This document shows positions 35,744 through 44,222 of a DNA stretch of 64,000 nucleotides, in pieces. The notes below the pieces were generated by a model. The model searched no databases. It was not told the origin of the DNA and saw only the letters and a list, made by a program, of their open reading frames with translations. Origin of the DNA: JACTOJ01 sp032335695 (GTDB taxonomy: Bacteria > Bacillota > Clostridia > Clostridiales > Clostridiaceae); assembly GCF_032335695.1 (NCBI RefSeq), contig NZ_JACTOJ010000005.1, positions 186,001 through 250,000 of the forward strand. The letters run 5' to 3'. Positions within the stretch are counted from its first letter, which is position 1; each line of letters opens with the position of its first letter. A program made the position numbers and the translations under genes.

Positions 35744-37384
35744 TTATTCTATAGCTGCAATGAAATAATAGAGAGGCTGGTTGCCCTGATACATTTGTAC
35801 ATCTATATCAGAATATTGCGCTTCTAATTTTTCAAGCAATTTATTTACCTTTTCTTCTTCGCAATCTTTTCCATAAAAAATTGTTATAAGCTCGCTATCT
35901 TCATTAACAGATTTATCTATGAGCCTATTACACATTTCATATATATCATTGCCTACTTCGGATATTTTGCCTTCTACAATTCCTAAAATGTCGCCTTCTT
36001 TTATGTTTACTCCATCCATTTCTGTATCTCTCACAGCATATGTAACAGATGCTGTAGTAACTCTAGTCATAGATTCTGCCATTTTTTCGCTATTTTCACT
36101 GCACTCAGCATCAGCATTAAATTCAGTTAAAGCAGTCACTCCTTGAGGTATAGATTTAGATTCTATTACTATTACATTTTTTTCACTTATTTCAGCCGCC
36201 TGTTTAGCTGCCATAATTATATTTTTATTATTCGGCAAAACGAAAATGTTTTCTGCATTTATGCTGTTTACTGCTGCCAAAATATCTTGAGTGCTAGGGT
36301 TCATAGTTTGACCACCTTCAATAACTACATCCACGCCCAAGTCTTTAAAAATACTGCTTATTCCATCTCCCATAGCAACTGAAATAAAACCATATTTCTT
36401 TAATTCCTGAACTTCTTCATGTTCTTCTGATGCAGCTTCAACTTCAGCGTCTTCCACTAAAAGATGTCTGTGCTGTTCTCTCATATTTTCAATTTTTATC
36501 TTTGTAAGCTCTCCTGCAGATAAAGCTTTTTGCAGCACAGTTCCAGGCTCATTAGTATGTATATGAACTTTAATTACATCCTCATATCCTACAACAATTA
36601 TAGAGTCTCCAAAAGATTCTATCTTGCTTCTGAATTCTTCACTAGTAGTTTTTGCTGAAAGCACCATAAATTCTGTACAATATCCAAACTTAATATCTTC
36701 AATATTTATAGATTGCTGAGCAGAACTATTTACATTAGAAGCCTTTGTGCCTTTCCCTGCATCTGCACTTATATTTCCTTTTAAAGCTTCAAGCATTCCA
36801 GTTAATATAACAAGAAGTCCCATTCCACCTGCATCAACTACCTTAGCCTTTTTTAGAACAGGAAGCATATCTGGAGTTTTGTTAAGCATGACTCTAGCAT
36901 GATTACAAACCTCTCCCATAAGTTTTATTATATCTTCTTCTTCACTTCCTACAGCACTCTCTCCCGCAGCTCTTACTATTGTTAGAATAGTTCCTTCTGT
37001 AGGACGCATTACAGCCTTGTAAGCGCTTATAGAGCCTTCCATAAGACTCTCTGCAAATTCTTTAGCATTAACTTCTGTCTTATTTTCTAATCCTTTGGCA
37101 ATTCCTCTTAATATCTGAGATAGTATAACTCCTGAGTTGCCTCTTGCACCCATCAGTGCGCCTTTAGCTAAAGCTTTAGATATGTCATTTAAGCTTTTAT
37201 CTTTCATATCCTTTATTTCATCTACAGCACTTCTGAGAGTCATAGACATATTTGTTCCGGTATCACCATCTGGTACAGGAAAAACATTCAAGGAGTTTAC
37301 ATACTCCATTTGATCCTCAAGGCTATTACCTGCATTTATCATCATATTATAAAAATTTTCACCATCAATTTTAACTAAACTCAT
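35744..37384 (-). CDS. fakA: DAK2-domain fatty acid kinase FakA (YloV)
   Basis: 546 aa. The N-terminal DAK2 ATP-binding domain shows NVFPVPDGDTGTNMSMTL (about 30-47) and MGARGNSGVILSQILRG; the middle and C-terminal domains bind the FakB-acyl complex. FakA phosphorylates exogenous fatty acids presented by FakB (DegV-type) proteins; no fakB is in the window. It is 13 bp after asp23 and before recG, the classic yloU-yloV-recG order. Confidence 0.93.
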   Translation of the reverse strand: MSLVKIDGENFYNMMINAGNSLEDQMEYVNSLNVFPVPDGDTGTNMSMTLRSAVDEIKDMKDKSLNDISKALAKGALMGARGNSGVILSQILRGIAKGLENKTEVNAKEFAESLMEGSISAYKAVMRPTEGTILTIVRAAGESAVGSEEEDIIKLMGEVCNHARVMLNKTPDMLPVLKKAKVVDAGGMGLLVILTGMLEALKGNISADAGKGTKASNVNSSAQQSINIEDIKFGYCTEFMVLSAKTTSEEFRSKIESFGDSIIVVGYEDVIKVHIHTNEPGTVLQKALSAGELTKIKIENMREQHRHLLVEDAEVEAASEEHEEVQELKKYGFISVAMGDGISSIFKDLGVDVVIEGGQTMNPSTQDILAAVNSINAENIFVLPNNKNIIMAAKQAAEISEKNVIVIESKSIPQGVTALTEFNADAECSENSEKMAESMTRVTTASVTYAVRDTEMDGVNIKEGDILGIVEGKISEVGNDIYEMCNRLIDKSVNEDSELITIFYGKDCEEEKVNKLLEKLEAQYSDIDVQMYQGNQPLYYFIAAIE

Positions 37385-37397
37385 TATGTCCTCCCCC

Positions 37398-37745
37398 TTA
37401 GACTCTTACACCTTGAACATTTACTGTAACAGATGATACTTTTATTCCTGTATGATTTTCAACATTATATTTTATTTTTTGTATTATATTATTTGCAATA
37501 ACAGATATCTTGGTACCATATTGAACTATAACAAAAAGTTCAATAGCAAGTTCGTTTTCCTTATAAGCAATTTTAACTCCCTTACTAAGGTTTTCTCCTT
37601 TTATTGTTTCCCAAATTCCATCCTTTGCGCTCTTGGAAGCCATACCAACTACTCCGTAGCATTCCATAGTTGATAAGCCTACAATATTTCCAATTACATC
37701 CTCTGAATAGCTAAGTAAGCCATTTTCATTAGAAATACTAATCAT
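37398..37745 (-). CDS. Asp23/Gls24 (DUF322) family protein
   Basis: 115 aa. The family member YloU is encoded just before fakA in Firmicutes. Visible family pattern: GNIVGLSTMECYGVVGMASKS near the N-terminus and VNVQGVRV at the end. Homologues are abundant envelope-associated stress proteins; no signal peptide is present. It is preceded by a promoter that diverges from rpmB. Confidence 0.9.
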   Translation of the reverse strand: MISISNENGLLSYSEDVIGNIVGLSTMECYGVVGMASKSAKDGIWETIKGENLSKGVKIAYKENELAIELFVIVQYGTKISVIANNIIQKIKYNVENHTGIKVSSVTVNVQGVRV

Positions 37746-37768
37746 TAAACTTCCTCCTTATATAAACG

Positions 37769-37796
37769 ATTCTAAGTTAAATATCATTATTATCAA
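37769..37796 (-). promoter_or_regulatory. asp23-fakA promoter
   Basis: Minus-strand TTGATA (37791-37796), a 16-bp spacer and TAGAAT (37769-37774), about 23 bases before the ATG. Confidence 0.55.
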
Positions 37797-37946
37797 CGAT
37801 TTAACAGTAATAATAAATTATGTTATTTATATTACATGATATAGTCTATTTTATATTAATTGATAGATATATTCAAGTCAATTATATATTGAATATAAAC
37901 CCATACAGTTAAAAAATACTGTTTCACTATTAATTTTATATTTTAC

Positions 37947-37976
37947 TTGCATAAATTATACATTGTATGCTAAAAT
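37947..37976 (+). promoter_or_regulatory. rpmB promoter
   Basis: TTGCAT (37947-37952), an 18-bp spacer and TAAAAT (37971-37976) lie about 55 bases before the rpmB start. Confidence 0.6.
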
Positions 37977-38031
37977 AATATTTGTTTGAAATGGAAGTAT
38001 GTTTCTTGAGGCTAATAAGGAGGTGTTTTCA

Positions 38032-38223
38032 ATGTCAAGAAAATGTGAAATTTGCAACAAAGGTGTTGTTTTCGGAGTACAATATAGCCATTCACACCGT
38101 CAATCAAAGAGAACATGGACTCCAAATATAAGAAAAGTTAAAGCTGTAGTAGATGGAACTCCAAAGACTGTTCATGTTTGTACTAGATGCTTACGTTCCG
38201 GAAAGGTTCAACGTGCAGTATAA
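38032..38223 (+). CDS. rpmB: 50S ribosomal protein L28, zinc-ribbon form
   Basis: 63 aa from the ATG at 38032 after AAGGAGG. The N-terminus SRKCEICNKG and C-terminal CTRC give two CxxC pairs, the zinc-binding C+ form. The ...SHSHRQSKRTW... segment is typical of L28. It stands alone on the plus strand with its own promoter and terminator, convergent with spoVM and divergent from asp23. Confidence 0.97.
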   Translation: MSRKCEICNKGVVFGVQYSHSHRQSKRTWTPNIRKVKAVVDGTPKTVHVCTRCLRSGKVQRAV

Positions 38224-38227
38224 GAAT

Positions 38228-38260
38228 AAAAAAATGCAATTTTAATGATTGCATTTTTTT
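38228..38260 (+). terminator. rpmB terminator
   Basis: A 7-bp stem ATGCAAT/ATTGCAT with a 7-base loop, followed by seven Ts and preceded by a run of As. Confidence 0.92.
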
Positions 38261-38317
38261 ATTTTTGGATCTACTTTAGTGTTGAGTTTTCAATTAACTT
38301 ATATTTATTTGGTATGA

Positions 38318-38399
38318 ATAAACCACTTTTTTACCCGATTTATAAAAGAAAGCTAGAAAACTTATTGCTTTTTCATAAATTAAGTATGAAGTGGTTTAT
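38318..38399. repeat. long nested inverted repeat between rpmB and spoVM
   Basis: An outer perfect 11-bp repeat ATAAACCACTT (318-328)/AAGTGGTTTAT (389-399) encloses an inner imperfect stem (about 339-353 with 367-379, TTTATAAAAG.../...CATAAA). There is no T-run, so it is not a simple terminator. It may be a structured RNA, the 3' end of the spoVM transcript or the remnant of a short mobile repeat. Confidence 0.55.
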
Positions 38400-38439
38400 C
38401 CATATATGTTAGCTTATGTCACTTCTTAATTGTCATAGG

Positions 38440-38508
38440 TCATTTTCTGAGAAAAAATTTTAATATTGAAGATAAAAATTTGGGAAGCTTTACTGCTACT
38501 ATTTTCAT
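38440..38508 (-). CDS. spoVM: stage V sporulation protein SpoVM
   Basis: 22 aa starting at 38508 after a perfect AGGAGG. The sequence begins MKIVAVKLPKFLSSILK, matching the KLPKFL core of the amphipathic SpoVM peptide (26 aa in B. subtilis). SpoVM recognises the convex forespore membrane and anchors the coat ATPase SpoIVA. Its position between thiN and rpmB is the same as in Bacillus. It is too short for ordinary gene finders. Confidence 0.85.
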   Translation of the reverse strand: MKIVAVKLPKFLSSILKFFLRK

Positions 38509-38527
38509 AGTACCTCCTAAAAAAATA

Positions 38528-38692
38528 CTAATGACGGCGTGACATCAATTGCCACCCACAGTATATAAGTGCAATTCCACCTGCAGCTATCCAGCCCCAT
38601 ATGGGGATTATAACTGCCATTAATACACCTACTCCTACACATGTGGTAATGAGACCTACTTTTCTTCTTAATCTACAATTTAATCTCCACAT
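38528..38692 (-). CDS. 54-aa small membrane protein upstream of spoVM
   Basis: An ATG at 38692 opens 54 residues: a basic start (MWRLNCRLRRK), two hydrophobic stretches joined by PIWGW (about 13-32 and 34-49), and a basic end (MSRRH). It could be a helical hairpin across the membrane. The ribosome site is weak (AGGA). It ends 19 bp before the spoVM start, so the two are probably cotranscribed. I recognise no named family. Confidence 0.6.
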   Translation of the reverse strand: MWRLNCRLRRKVGLITTCVGVGVLMAVIIPIWGWIAAGGIALIYCGWQLMSRRH

Positions 38693-38780
38693 GAGCCATA
38701 CATCCTATCATTGTTCTATAATTATTATATTATGAAAAATCTATTTCGTGACAAAAAAATTAAAAACGGACAAGCCATTT

Positions 38781-39416
38781 TTAATCTTTGGTAAAAGCTA
38801 CAATTATAGTTCCAGTCTCAAAATCTATTCTTACATCTTTATCCTTAAATTCATTGGAAATAGTTATTGTACTATAAGGAAACAAATCATGATTATTCAA
38901 ATCATATTTAGCATTTTTAATGCTCAAGCCTTTAACCATTCCTCCAAAAGCCACTAAAGAAAAATACTTGAAGTTTGAAGGTTTAAGAGTGATTCCCTTG
39001 TTAATCATAAATATTTTATTATTTTCATCTATTATACAGGCTTCTATATTTTTTTCTAAGTAACGATATAAGAGCCCTATGTTTCCTAGAGTATGATCCA
39101 TTCTAGTGCCTATGCACCCTAAAATAGTTACAGCTTTTGCCCCTAGTTCTATAGATTTTATGACTGCTAATTCTGTATCTGTATAATCTTTTTCTGCTGG
39201 ATATCTTATATATACATTATTATTTTTAATATAATTATTTAGCTTTTCTTCATCTATGGAATCAAAATCTCCCAGCATTAGATTAGGGATCATATTGCTT
39301 TCGTATAGATACTCATTTCCTTTATCCACGCCTATTATATAATCCGAATCCATAGCCTCTTCTTCAATTAATTTCTTACAAGGTCTATTTCCTGCTGATA
39401 CTATAAGTACTTTCAT
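38781..39416 (-). CDS. thiN: thiamine pyrophosphokinase
   Basis: 211 aa. It makes thiamine diphosphate from thiamine and ATP. Conserved motifs are GVDKGNEYL, MLGDFDSID and YPAEKDYTDTELAV in the catalytic domain (1-130); a small beta-rich domain binds thiamine. It follows rsgA by 12 bp. In many clostridia an rpe gene lies between the two; here none is present. Confidence 0.95.
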   Translation of the reverse strand: MKVLIVSAGNRPCKKLIEEEAMDSDYIIGVDKGNEYLYESNMIPNLMLGDFDSIDEEKLNNYIKNNNVYIRYPAEKDYTDTELAVIKSIELGAKAVTILGCIGTRMDHTLGNIGLLYRYLEKNIEACIIDENNKIFMINKGITLKPSNFKYFSLVAFGGMVKGLSIKNAKYDLNNHDLFPYSTITISNEFKDKDVRIDFETGTIIVAFTKD

Positions 39417-39428
39417 TTTTTTGCCTCT

Positions 39429-40298
39429 TTACGTATATTGTTGTCTTGCATTCATAATTTCGCTTAACATAGCTATATAACTTTCATATCTTTGCTTGCT
39501 GATTATACCTTCTTCCACAGCAGCTTTTATAGCACAATGTGGTTCTTTATTGTGGATACAGCTAGTAAATTTGCAAGTTTCCTGTACTCTATTAAACTCA
39601 GGGAAGCAGTATTGAAGCTCTTCTTTTGGTATACCTTTAATATCCAAGGAAGAAAATCCTGGAGTATCAACAATAAACCCATGCTCTACCTCTATGAGTT
39701 CACTGTGTCTTGTAGTATGTTTTCCTCTTCGAATCTTATCACTTACTTCACCTGTTTCCATATGATTCATACCTACAAATTTATTAATGAGAGTAGATTT
39801 TCCTGCTCCGGATGGACCGCAAAGTACTGTAACATTATCCTTTAAATTATCTATAAGCTCCTCTAAACCAATTCCTGACTTAGCTTGTATAAATATATAC
39901 TTATATCCGCTTTGCCTAAAAAACTCCTCTACCTCTTTGATTTCCTCTTCATTGGCTAAATCAGATTTATTAATGCCTATCATTATTTTCAGATTTTTTC
40001 TTTCACACATTACTAAAAATTTATTTAGCAAATCGAAATTAAGATCTGGATGTTTAATGGAAAAGACTACATAAGCTTGAGTTACATTAGCTACATTAGG
40101 CCTTATAAGCTCCGAGCTTCTTTCATATATCTTTTCTATTACTCCCTTGTTGTTATTTACCTCAATTTCTACCTTATCGCCAACTAAAGGAGTAAGTTCA
40201 TTATGTCTGAACTTACCCCTAGCCTTACATTCTATTACATCCGTTGATGTTTTTATATAGTAGAAACCGCCTATTCCCTTTATGATAGTTCCTATCAT
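39429..40298 (-). CDS. rsgA: ribosome small-subunit GTPase RsgA
   Basis: 289 aa from the ATG at 40298, after AAGGAGG at 6 bases. It is a circularly permuted GTPase that helps 30S maturation. An N-terminal OB fold (1-70) is followed by the G4 motif GINKSDL, then G1 GPSGAGKSTLINKF (about 166-179), G3 DTPGFSS and a C-terminal zinc finger (CxxxxCxHxxxxxC). The prkC-rsgA order is conserved in Firmicutes; PrkC phosphorylates RsgA in Bacillus. Confidence 0.96.
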   Translation of the reverse strand: MIGTIIKGIGGFYYIKTSTDVIECKARGKFRHNELTPLVGDKVEIEVNNNKGVIEKIYERSSELIRPNVANVTQAYVVFSIKHPDLNFDLLNKFLVMCERKNLKIMIGINKSDLANEEEIKEVEEFFRQSGYKYIFIQAKSGIGLEELIDNLKDNVTVLCGPSGAGKSTLINKFVGMNHMETGEVSDKIRRGKHTTRHSELIEVEHGFIVDTPGFSSLDIKGIPKEELQYCFPEFNRVQETCKFTSCIHNKEPHCAIKAAVEEGIISKQRYESYIAMLSEIMNARQQYT

Positions 40299-40317
40299 GT
40301 TTCCTCCTTGCAATTGT

Positions 40318-42441
40318 TTACTGTTGTTTCTTATAGTAAAATATATCTACAATCTTACTTCCTGCTCTTTGTATAGCTTTTGCTACTGTGCCAGGTTGTT
40401 TTCCTGGAATCACAGCAATTTCAGTTTCAAGTCCAATTTGAAAATTATCATTCTTTAGTGTTTGCTCAGCAGATGCTAAATCCATACCCTCTACATAAGT
40501 AAGTTCTTGAGTCTGCTGCTGTGGTGCTTGATAAGTATAATATACCAAATCTACTGTAGCTCCACTATTAGCCTGACTTCCACCTGTAGGAGTTTGCTTT
40601 GCAACTATATTATTCTGACTATTATCCGTTGTGGTAGTTGTAGATACATTTCCTACTTTAAAGCCTGCATTAGTTAATGTAGCTTTAGCAGTGTCAATAT
40701 TCTGACCAACTACTCCTGGCACATAGCTTGGAGTAAATTTATTAACTGTCACATCCACACTCTTGCCCTTTTCAAGCTTTGTACCTGAATCCACAGATTG
40801 AGTTGCTATAAGTCCATCCTGACTTTGATCTGTAGTAGCCACCGTAGTCTGATTTCCAAGCTTTAATCCCTGAGCCGATAATGCATTTTGAGCATTAGCC
40901 ACATTCATTCCTTTAACATAAGGGACTATTGCATACTCAATTTTCTTTCCTTTACTTACAGTTATAGTAACAGTATCTCCAGGATTAGCCTCACTATCAG
41001 CATCTGGGCTCTGCTTCATTACATTTCCAGCATCTACTGTATCGCTATAATCATAAGCTGATTTTGGATTAAAACCTGCGTCCTTAAGCTGTTGAGTAGC
41101 TGTAGCTTCATCTTCATTTTCTACATTAGGTACAGTAGTTTTTCCAGGGCCGGTACTTATGCTTACCCTTATTTCATGATTTGCTTCTACTTTGGTCCCT
41201 GCTGGAGGATAGGTCTGTATAACAGTGCCTGCAGGTTTATCATTAGCAACTTTTTCAGCCTCAACAAACTTAAGGTGTGCTTTATCTATTATATCTTTCG
41301 CTTCATCCTCAGTTTTTCCTACTACGTCAGGCACTGAAATTTGTCCGCTGGAGCTGCTTGTATTATTGCTGCTGCTTGATCCCTTCAATAAAAATGCTGC
41401 AGTACCGCCAAGAGCTAATGCCAAAATACATACGAGAACTCCTATGATTATTCTCTTTGTTTTCTTACTAACTTTATCCTCACCGTAATTATAATCATCA
41501 GAAACCTTATTTTTATTCTTATTTTCCTCAGGATTTTCATCATTTTTTTCTGGAGTTACATTTACAGCATCCATGACTCTAGTAAATTCTTCTTCTACTT
41601 TTTTAGGAATAACCTCATAATTTAAATCCTTCTGTATTCTTAAAAGATCATTAATCATATCTCTTGAAGACTGGTATCTATTGTTAGCATCCTTATCTAT
41701 AGCCTTCATTACAAGATTATTTAAACTATCTGGTATTGATGGGTTTATGCTTTTAGGCAAAGCAGGTGTATCTTGAATATGTTTTAATGCTATACTAACT
41801 GGGCTCTCACCATCAAAGGGTACCTTGCCAGTAAGCATTTCATATAAAACTATGCCTAAGGAATATATATCGGTTCTGGCATCAACAAAATTTCCTCTTG
41901 CCTGTTCTGGAGAAAAATAGTGCGCAGAACCTATTACTTTATTTGAATTAGTTATTGTTACATTGCTGGACGCTTTAGCTATACCAAAATCAGTTACTTT
42001 TACTACGCCTTCTTCAGTAACCAATATATTCTGCGGCTTAACATCTCTATGTATTATATTATTCCTATGAGCACAATCTAGAGCTCTTGCTATTTGAATA
42101 GATATATCTATAGCTCTCTCATGGCTTAATCGAAAATTTTCAACTATTATATCCTTTAGAGTTTTTCCTTTTACATACTCCATAACAATGTAATGTATAT
42201 CACCCTGAGTTCCTACATCATATATATTTACTATATTATTGTCAGATAAATTAGCTACAGCTGTGGCTTCTCTTTTAAATTTTTCTACAATAGAAGGGTC
42301 ATTGGCATATTCTTTTTTTAGTATTTTAACAGCATCAAATCTATTGAGTTTATGGCATTTTGCTTTATAGACCTCTGCCATGCCACCTTCTCCTATTTTT
42401 TCTAACAGCTCATACCTGTTATTCAATATGGTTCCTATCAT
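40318..42441 (-). CDS. prkC: Ser/Thr protein kinase PrkC with PASTA repeats
   Basis: 707 aa. The cytoplasmic kinase (10-270) has GEGGMAEVY, the lysine at residue 39, HRDVKPQN with D133 and DFG at 151-153. A linker rich in Lys and Asp precedes one membrane helix at about 331-353. The outer part holds four clear PASTA domains from 366 to 636 and a fifth, degenerate one to the C-terminus. PASTA domains bind peptidoglycan fragments; PrkC links wall state to growth and spore germination. Its ATG shares one base with the prpC stop (TAATG). Confidence 0.96.
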   Translation of the reverse strand: MIGTILNNRYELLEKIGEGGMAEVYKAKCHKLNRFDAVKILKKEYANDPSIVEKFKREATAVANLSDNNIVNIYDVGTQGDIHYIVMEYVKGKTLKDIIVENFRLSHERAIDISIQIARALDCAHRNNIIHRDVKPQNILVTEEGVVKVTDFGIAKASSNVTITNSNKVIGSAHYFSPEQARGNFVDARTDIYSLGIVLYEMLTGKVPFDGESPVSIALKHIQDTPALPKSINPSIPDSLNNLVMKAIDKDANNRYQSSRDMINDLLRIQKDLNYEVIPKKVEEEFTRVMDAVNVTPEKNDENPEENKNKNKVSDDYNYGEDKVSKKTKRIIIGVLVCILALALGGTAAFLLKGSSSSNNTSSSSGQISVPDVVGKTEDEAKDIIDKAHLKFVEAEKVANDKPAGTVIQTYPPAGTKVEANHEIRVSISTGPGKTTVPNVENEDEATATQQLKDAGFNPKSAYDYSDTVDAGNVMKQSPDADSEANPGDTVTITVSKGKKIEYAIVPYVKGMNVANAQNALSAQGLKLGNQTTVATTDQSQDGLIATQSVDSGTKLEKGKSVDVTVNKFTPSYVPGVVGQNIDTAKATLTNAGFKVGNVSTTTTTDNSQNNIVAKQTPTGGSQANSGATVDLVYYTYQAPQQQTQELTYVEGMDLASAEQTLKNDNFQIGLETEIAVIPGKQPGTVAKAIQRAGSKIVDIFYYKKQQ

Positions 42442-43160
42442 TATCTATCTCCTCCTATAACCATAACAGTTATATTATCTGTTCCGCCTCTTTCTTTAGC
42501 AAGTTCCACAAGAGACCTGCAGGCTTGTAAGCTAGTATCACTCTCTATAACTATCTTATTAATTTCCTCATAGTTAACTTCGTTGGTTAGACCATCTGTA
42601 CACAAAACAAATCTCTCAAAGTTTTCCCAATCTATTTTGAATGTATCTACCTCTACTTCTTTACAGGTACCCAGAGCTCTAGTGATAATATTTTTATTAG
42701 GATGAGTCTTAGCCTCTTCTTCTGTTATGCTTCCCTCATCTACTAATTGCTGAACCAAAGAATGGTCTTTCGTAACTTTTTTTATTATTCCGTCTTTAAT
42801 TACAAAACAACTTGAGTCACCCACATTAGCAATTATATATACATTCCCATCCGTTATGCAGGCTGTAATAGTTGTCCCCATCCCGTTTAGTCCTTCATCT
42901 TCTTGGGCTCTTTCATAGACTTCCTTATTAGCCTCTTTAATAGCCTCAATAAGGACAACTTCCATATCGTCTATTTTTTGTTTTGATTTTATAAAATCGA
43001 TTATTTTATCACCAGCGGTCTTGCTAGCGATTTCTCCTGCATTGTGACCTCCCATACCATCAGCTACCACATATATACCTATATTTTCACATTCATAATA
43101 CGATATATAATCCTCATTTGTTTCACGTTTATTTCCTATATCAGATAAAGCACCAATCAT
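42441..43160 (-). CDS. prpC: PP2C-type protein phosphatase PrpC (Stp)
   Basis: 239 aa from the ATG at 43160, 8 bases after GGAGG. Metal-binding motifs are KRETNEDY, VVADGMGGHNAGE, NVGDSSCFV and GGTDNITV. It reverses PrkC phosphorylation. It is translationally coupled to prkC and follows rlmN by 15 bp. Confidence 0.95.
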   Translation of the reverse strand: MIGALSDIGNKRETNEDYISYYECENIGIYVVADGMGGHNAGEIASKTAGDKIIDFIKSKQKIDDMEVVLIEAIKEANKEVYERAQEDEGLNGMGTTITACITDGNVYIIANVGDSSCFVIKDGIIKKVTKDHSLVQQLVDEGSITEEEAKTHPNKNIITRALGTCKEVEVDTFKIDWENFERFVLCTDGLTNEVNYEEINKIVIESDTSLQACRSLVELAKERGGTDNITVMVIGGDR

Positions 43161-43175
43161 TCTACTCACCTCCAC

Positions 43176-44213
43176 TCATTTAGAAGATTGATTTTCAATA
43201 TAACTTTTCCTAAGCTGGCCACAAGCAGCGTTTATATCTGATCCTAATTCTCTTCGTATAGTTGTTTGTATCCCCTCTCTCTCCAGTATGCTTTTAAATG
43301 ACTGTATATTCTCTGCATTTGATTTTTTAAGACTACTTTCTTTAACTTCATTCATTGGTATTAAATTAACATGACAAAGCATTCCTTTAATTAGGCTGCT
43401 TAATTCCAGCGCATCACTTTTACTGTCATTTACACCATTTATAAGCGCGTATTCAAATGTGATTCTTCGTCCTGTCATATTTATATAATATTTACATGCA
43501 TCCATAATGTCAACAATAGAATACTTATTTGCTATCGGCATAGTCATTTTTCTTACATCATCATTAGGAGCATGTAAAGATATAGCAAGAGTTATCTGAT
43601 ACTTATTATCTGCAAGCTCATATATTTTAGGTACCAATCCGCAAGTTGAAACTGTTATATGCCTTTGACCAATGTTGAGTCCCTTTTCAAAATTTGAAAG
43701 CTCAATAAACTTAATTATGTTATCATAGTTATCCATGGGTTCTCCACTTCCCATTATGACTACATTAGATATTCTTTCATTTATTAACTTAGATGCAGCT
43801 ATTATTTCTCCAATCATTTCTCCTGCTGTTAAGTTTCTTACCATTCCATTTAATGTAGAAGCACAAAATTTACACCCCATTCTACATCCCACCTGAGAAG
43901 AAATGCATATAGTATTTCCATATTTATATTTCATAATAACAGCTTCTATGACATTTCCATCTTTATATTTTAGAAGAAGTTTTCGAGTATCATCCAAATC
44001 AGAGTGAAGAGCTTCAACTATATCAGGCAATCCTATGTAGAAGTTATTTTGCAAAAGCATCCTAAGTTCATTATTAATATTTTTCATGTCTTGAAAGCTT
44101 GAAACACCTTTATAAAGCCAATCAAAAACCTGCTTTGCTCTAAAAGTACTTTGTCTTCTTTCTTTAATCCAAGTTTCAAGCTCTTCTAAAGTTAAATCTA
44201 ATATGTTTATCAT
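43176..44213 (-). CDS. rlmN: 23S rRNA (adenine-2503-C2) methyltransferase RlmN
   Basis: 345 aa. Radical SAM enzyme that methylates A2503 of 23S rRNA and A37 of some tRNAs. The 4Fe-4S motif is C-X3-C-X2-C in GCRMGCKFCAST; the GEPMDNYDN motif and two cysteines that form the methyl carrier and resolving pair are present, one in the AACGQL C-terminal motif. It is 9 bp after rsmB. Confidence 0.95.
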   Translation of the reverse strand: MINILDLTLEELETWIKERRQSTFRAKQVFDWLYKGVSSFQDMKNINNELRMLLQNNFYIGLPDIVEALHSDLDDTRKLLLKYKDGNVIEAVIMKYKYGNTICISSQVGCRMGCKFCASTLNGMVRNLTAGEMIGEIIAASKLINERISNVVIMGSGEPMDNYDNIIKFIELSNFEKGLNIGQRHITVSTCGLVPKIYELADNKYQITLAISLHAPNDDVRKMTMPIANKYSIVDIMDACKYYINMTGRRITFEYALINGVNDSKSDALELSSLIKGMLCHVNLIPMNEVKESSLKKSNAENIQSFKSILEREGIQTTIRRELGSDINAACGQLRKSYIENQSSK

Positions 44214-44222
44214 ATCAATCTC

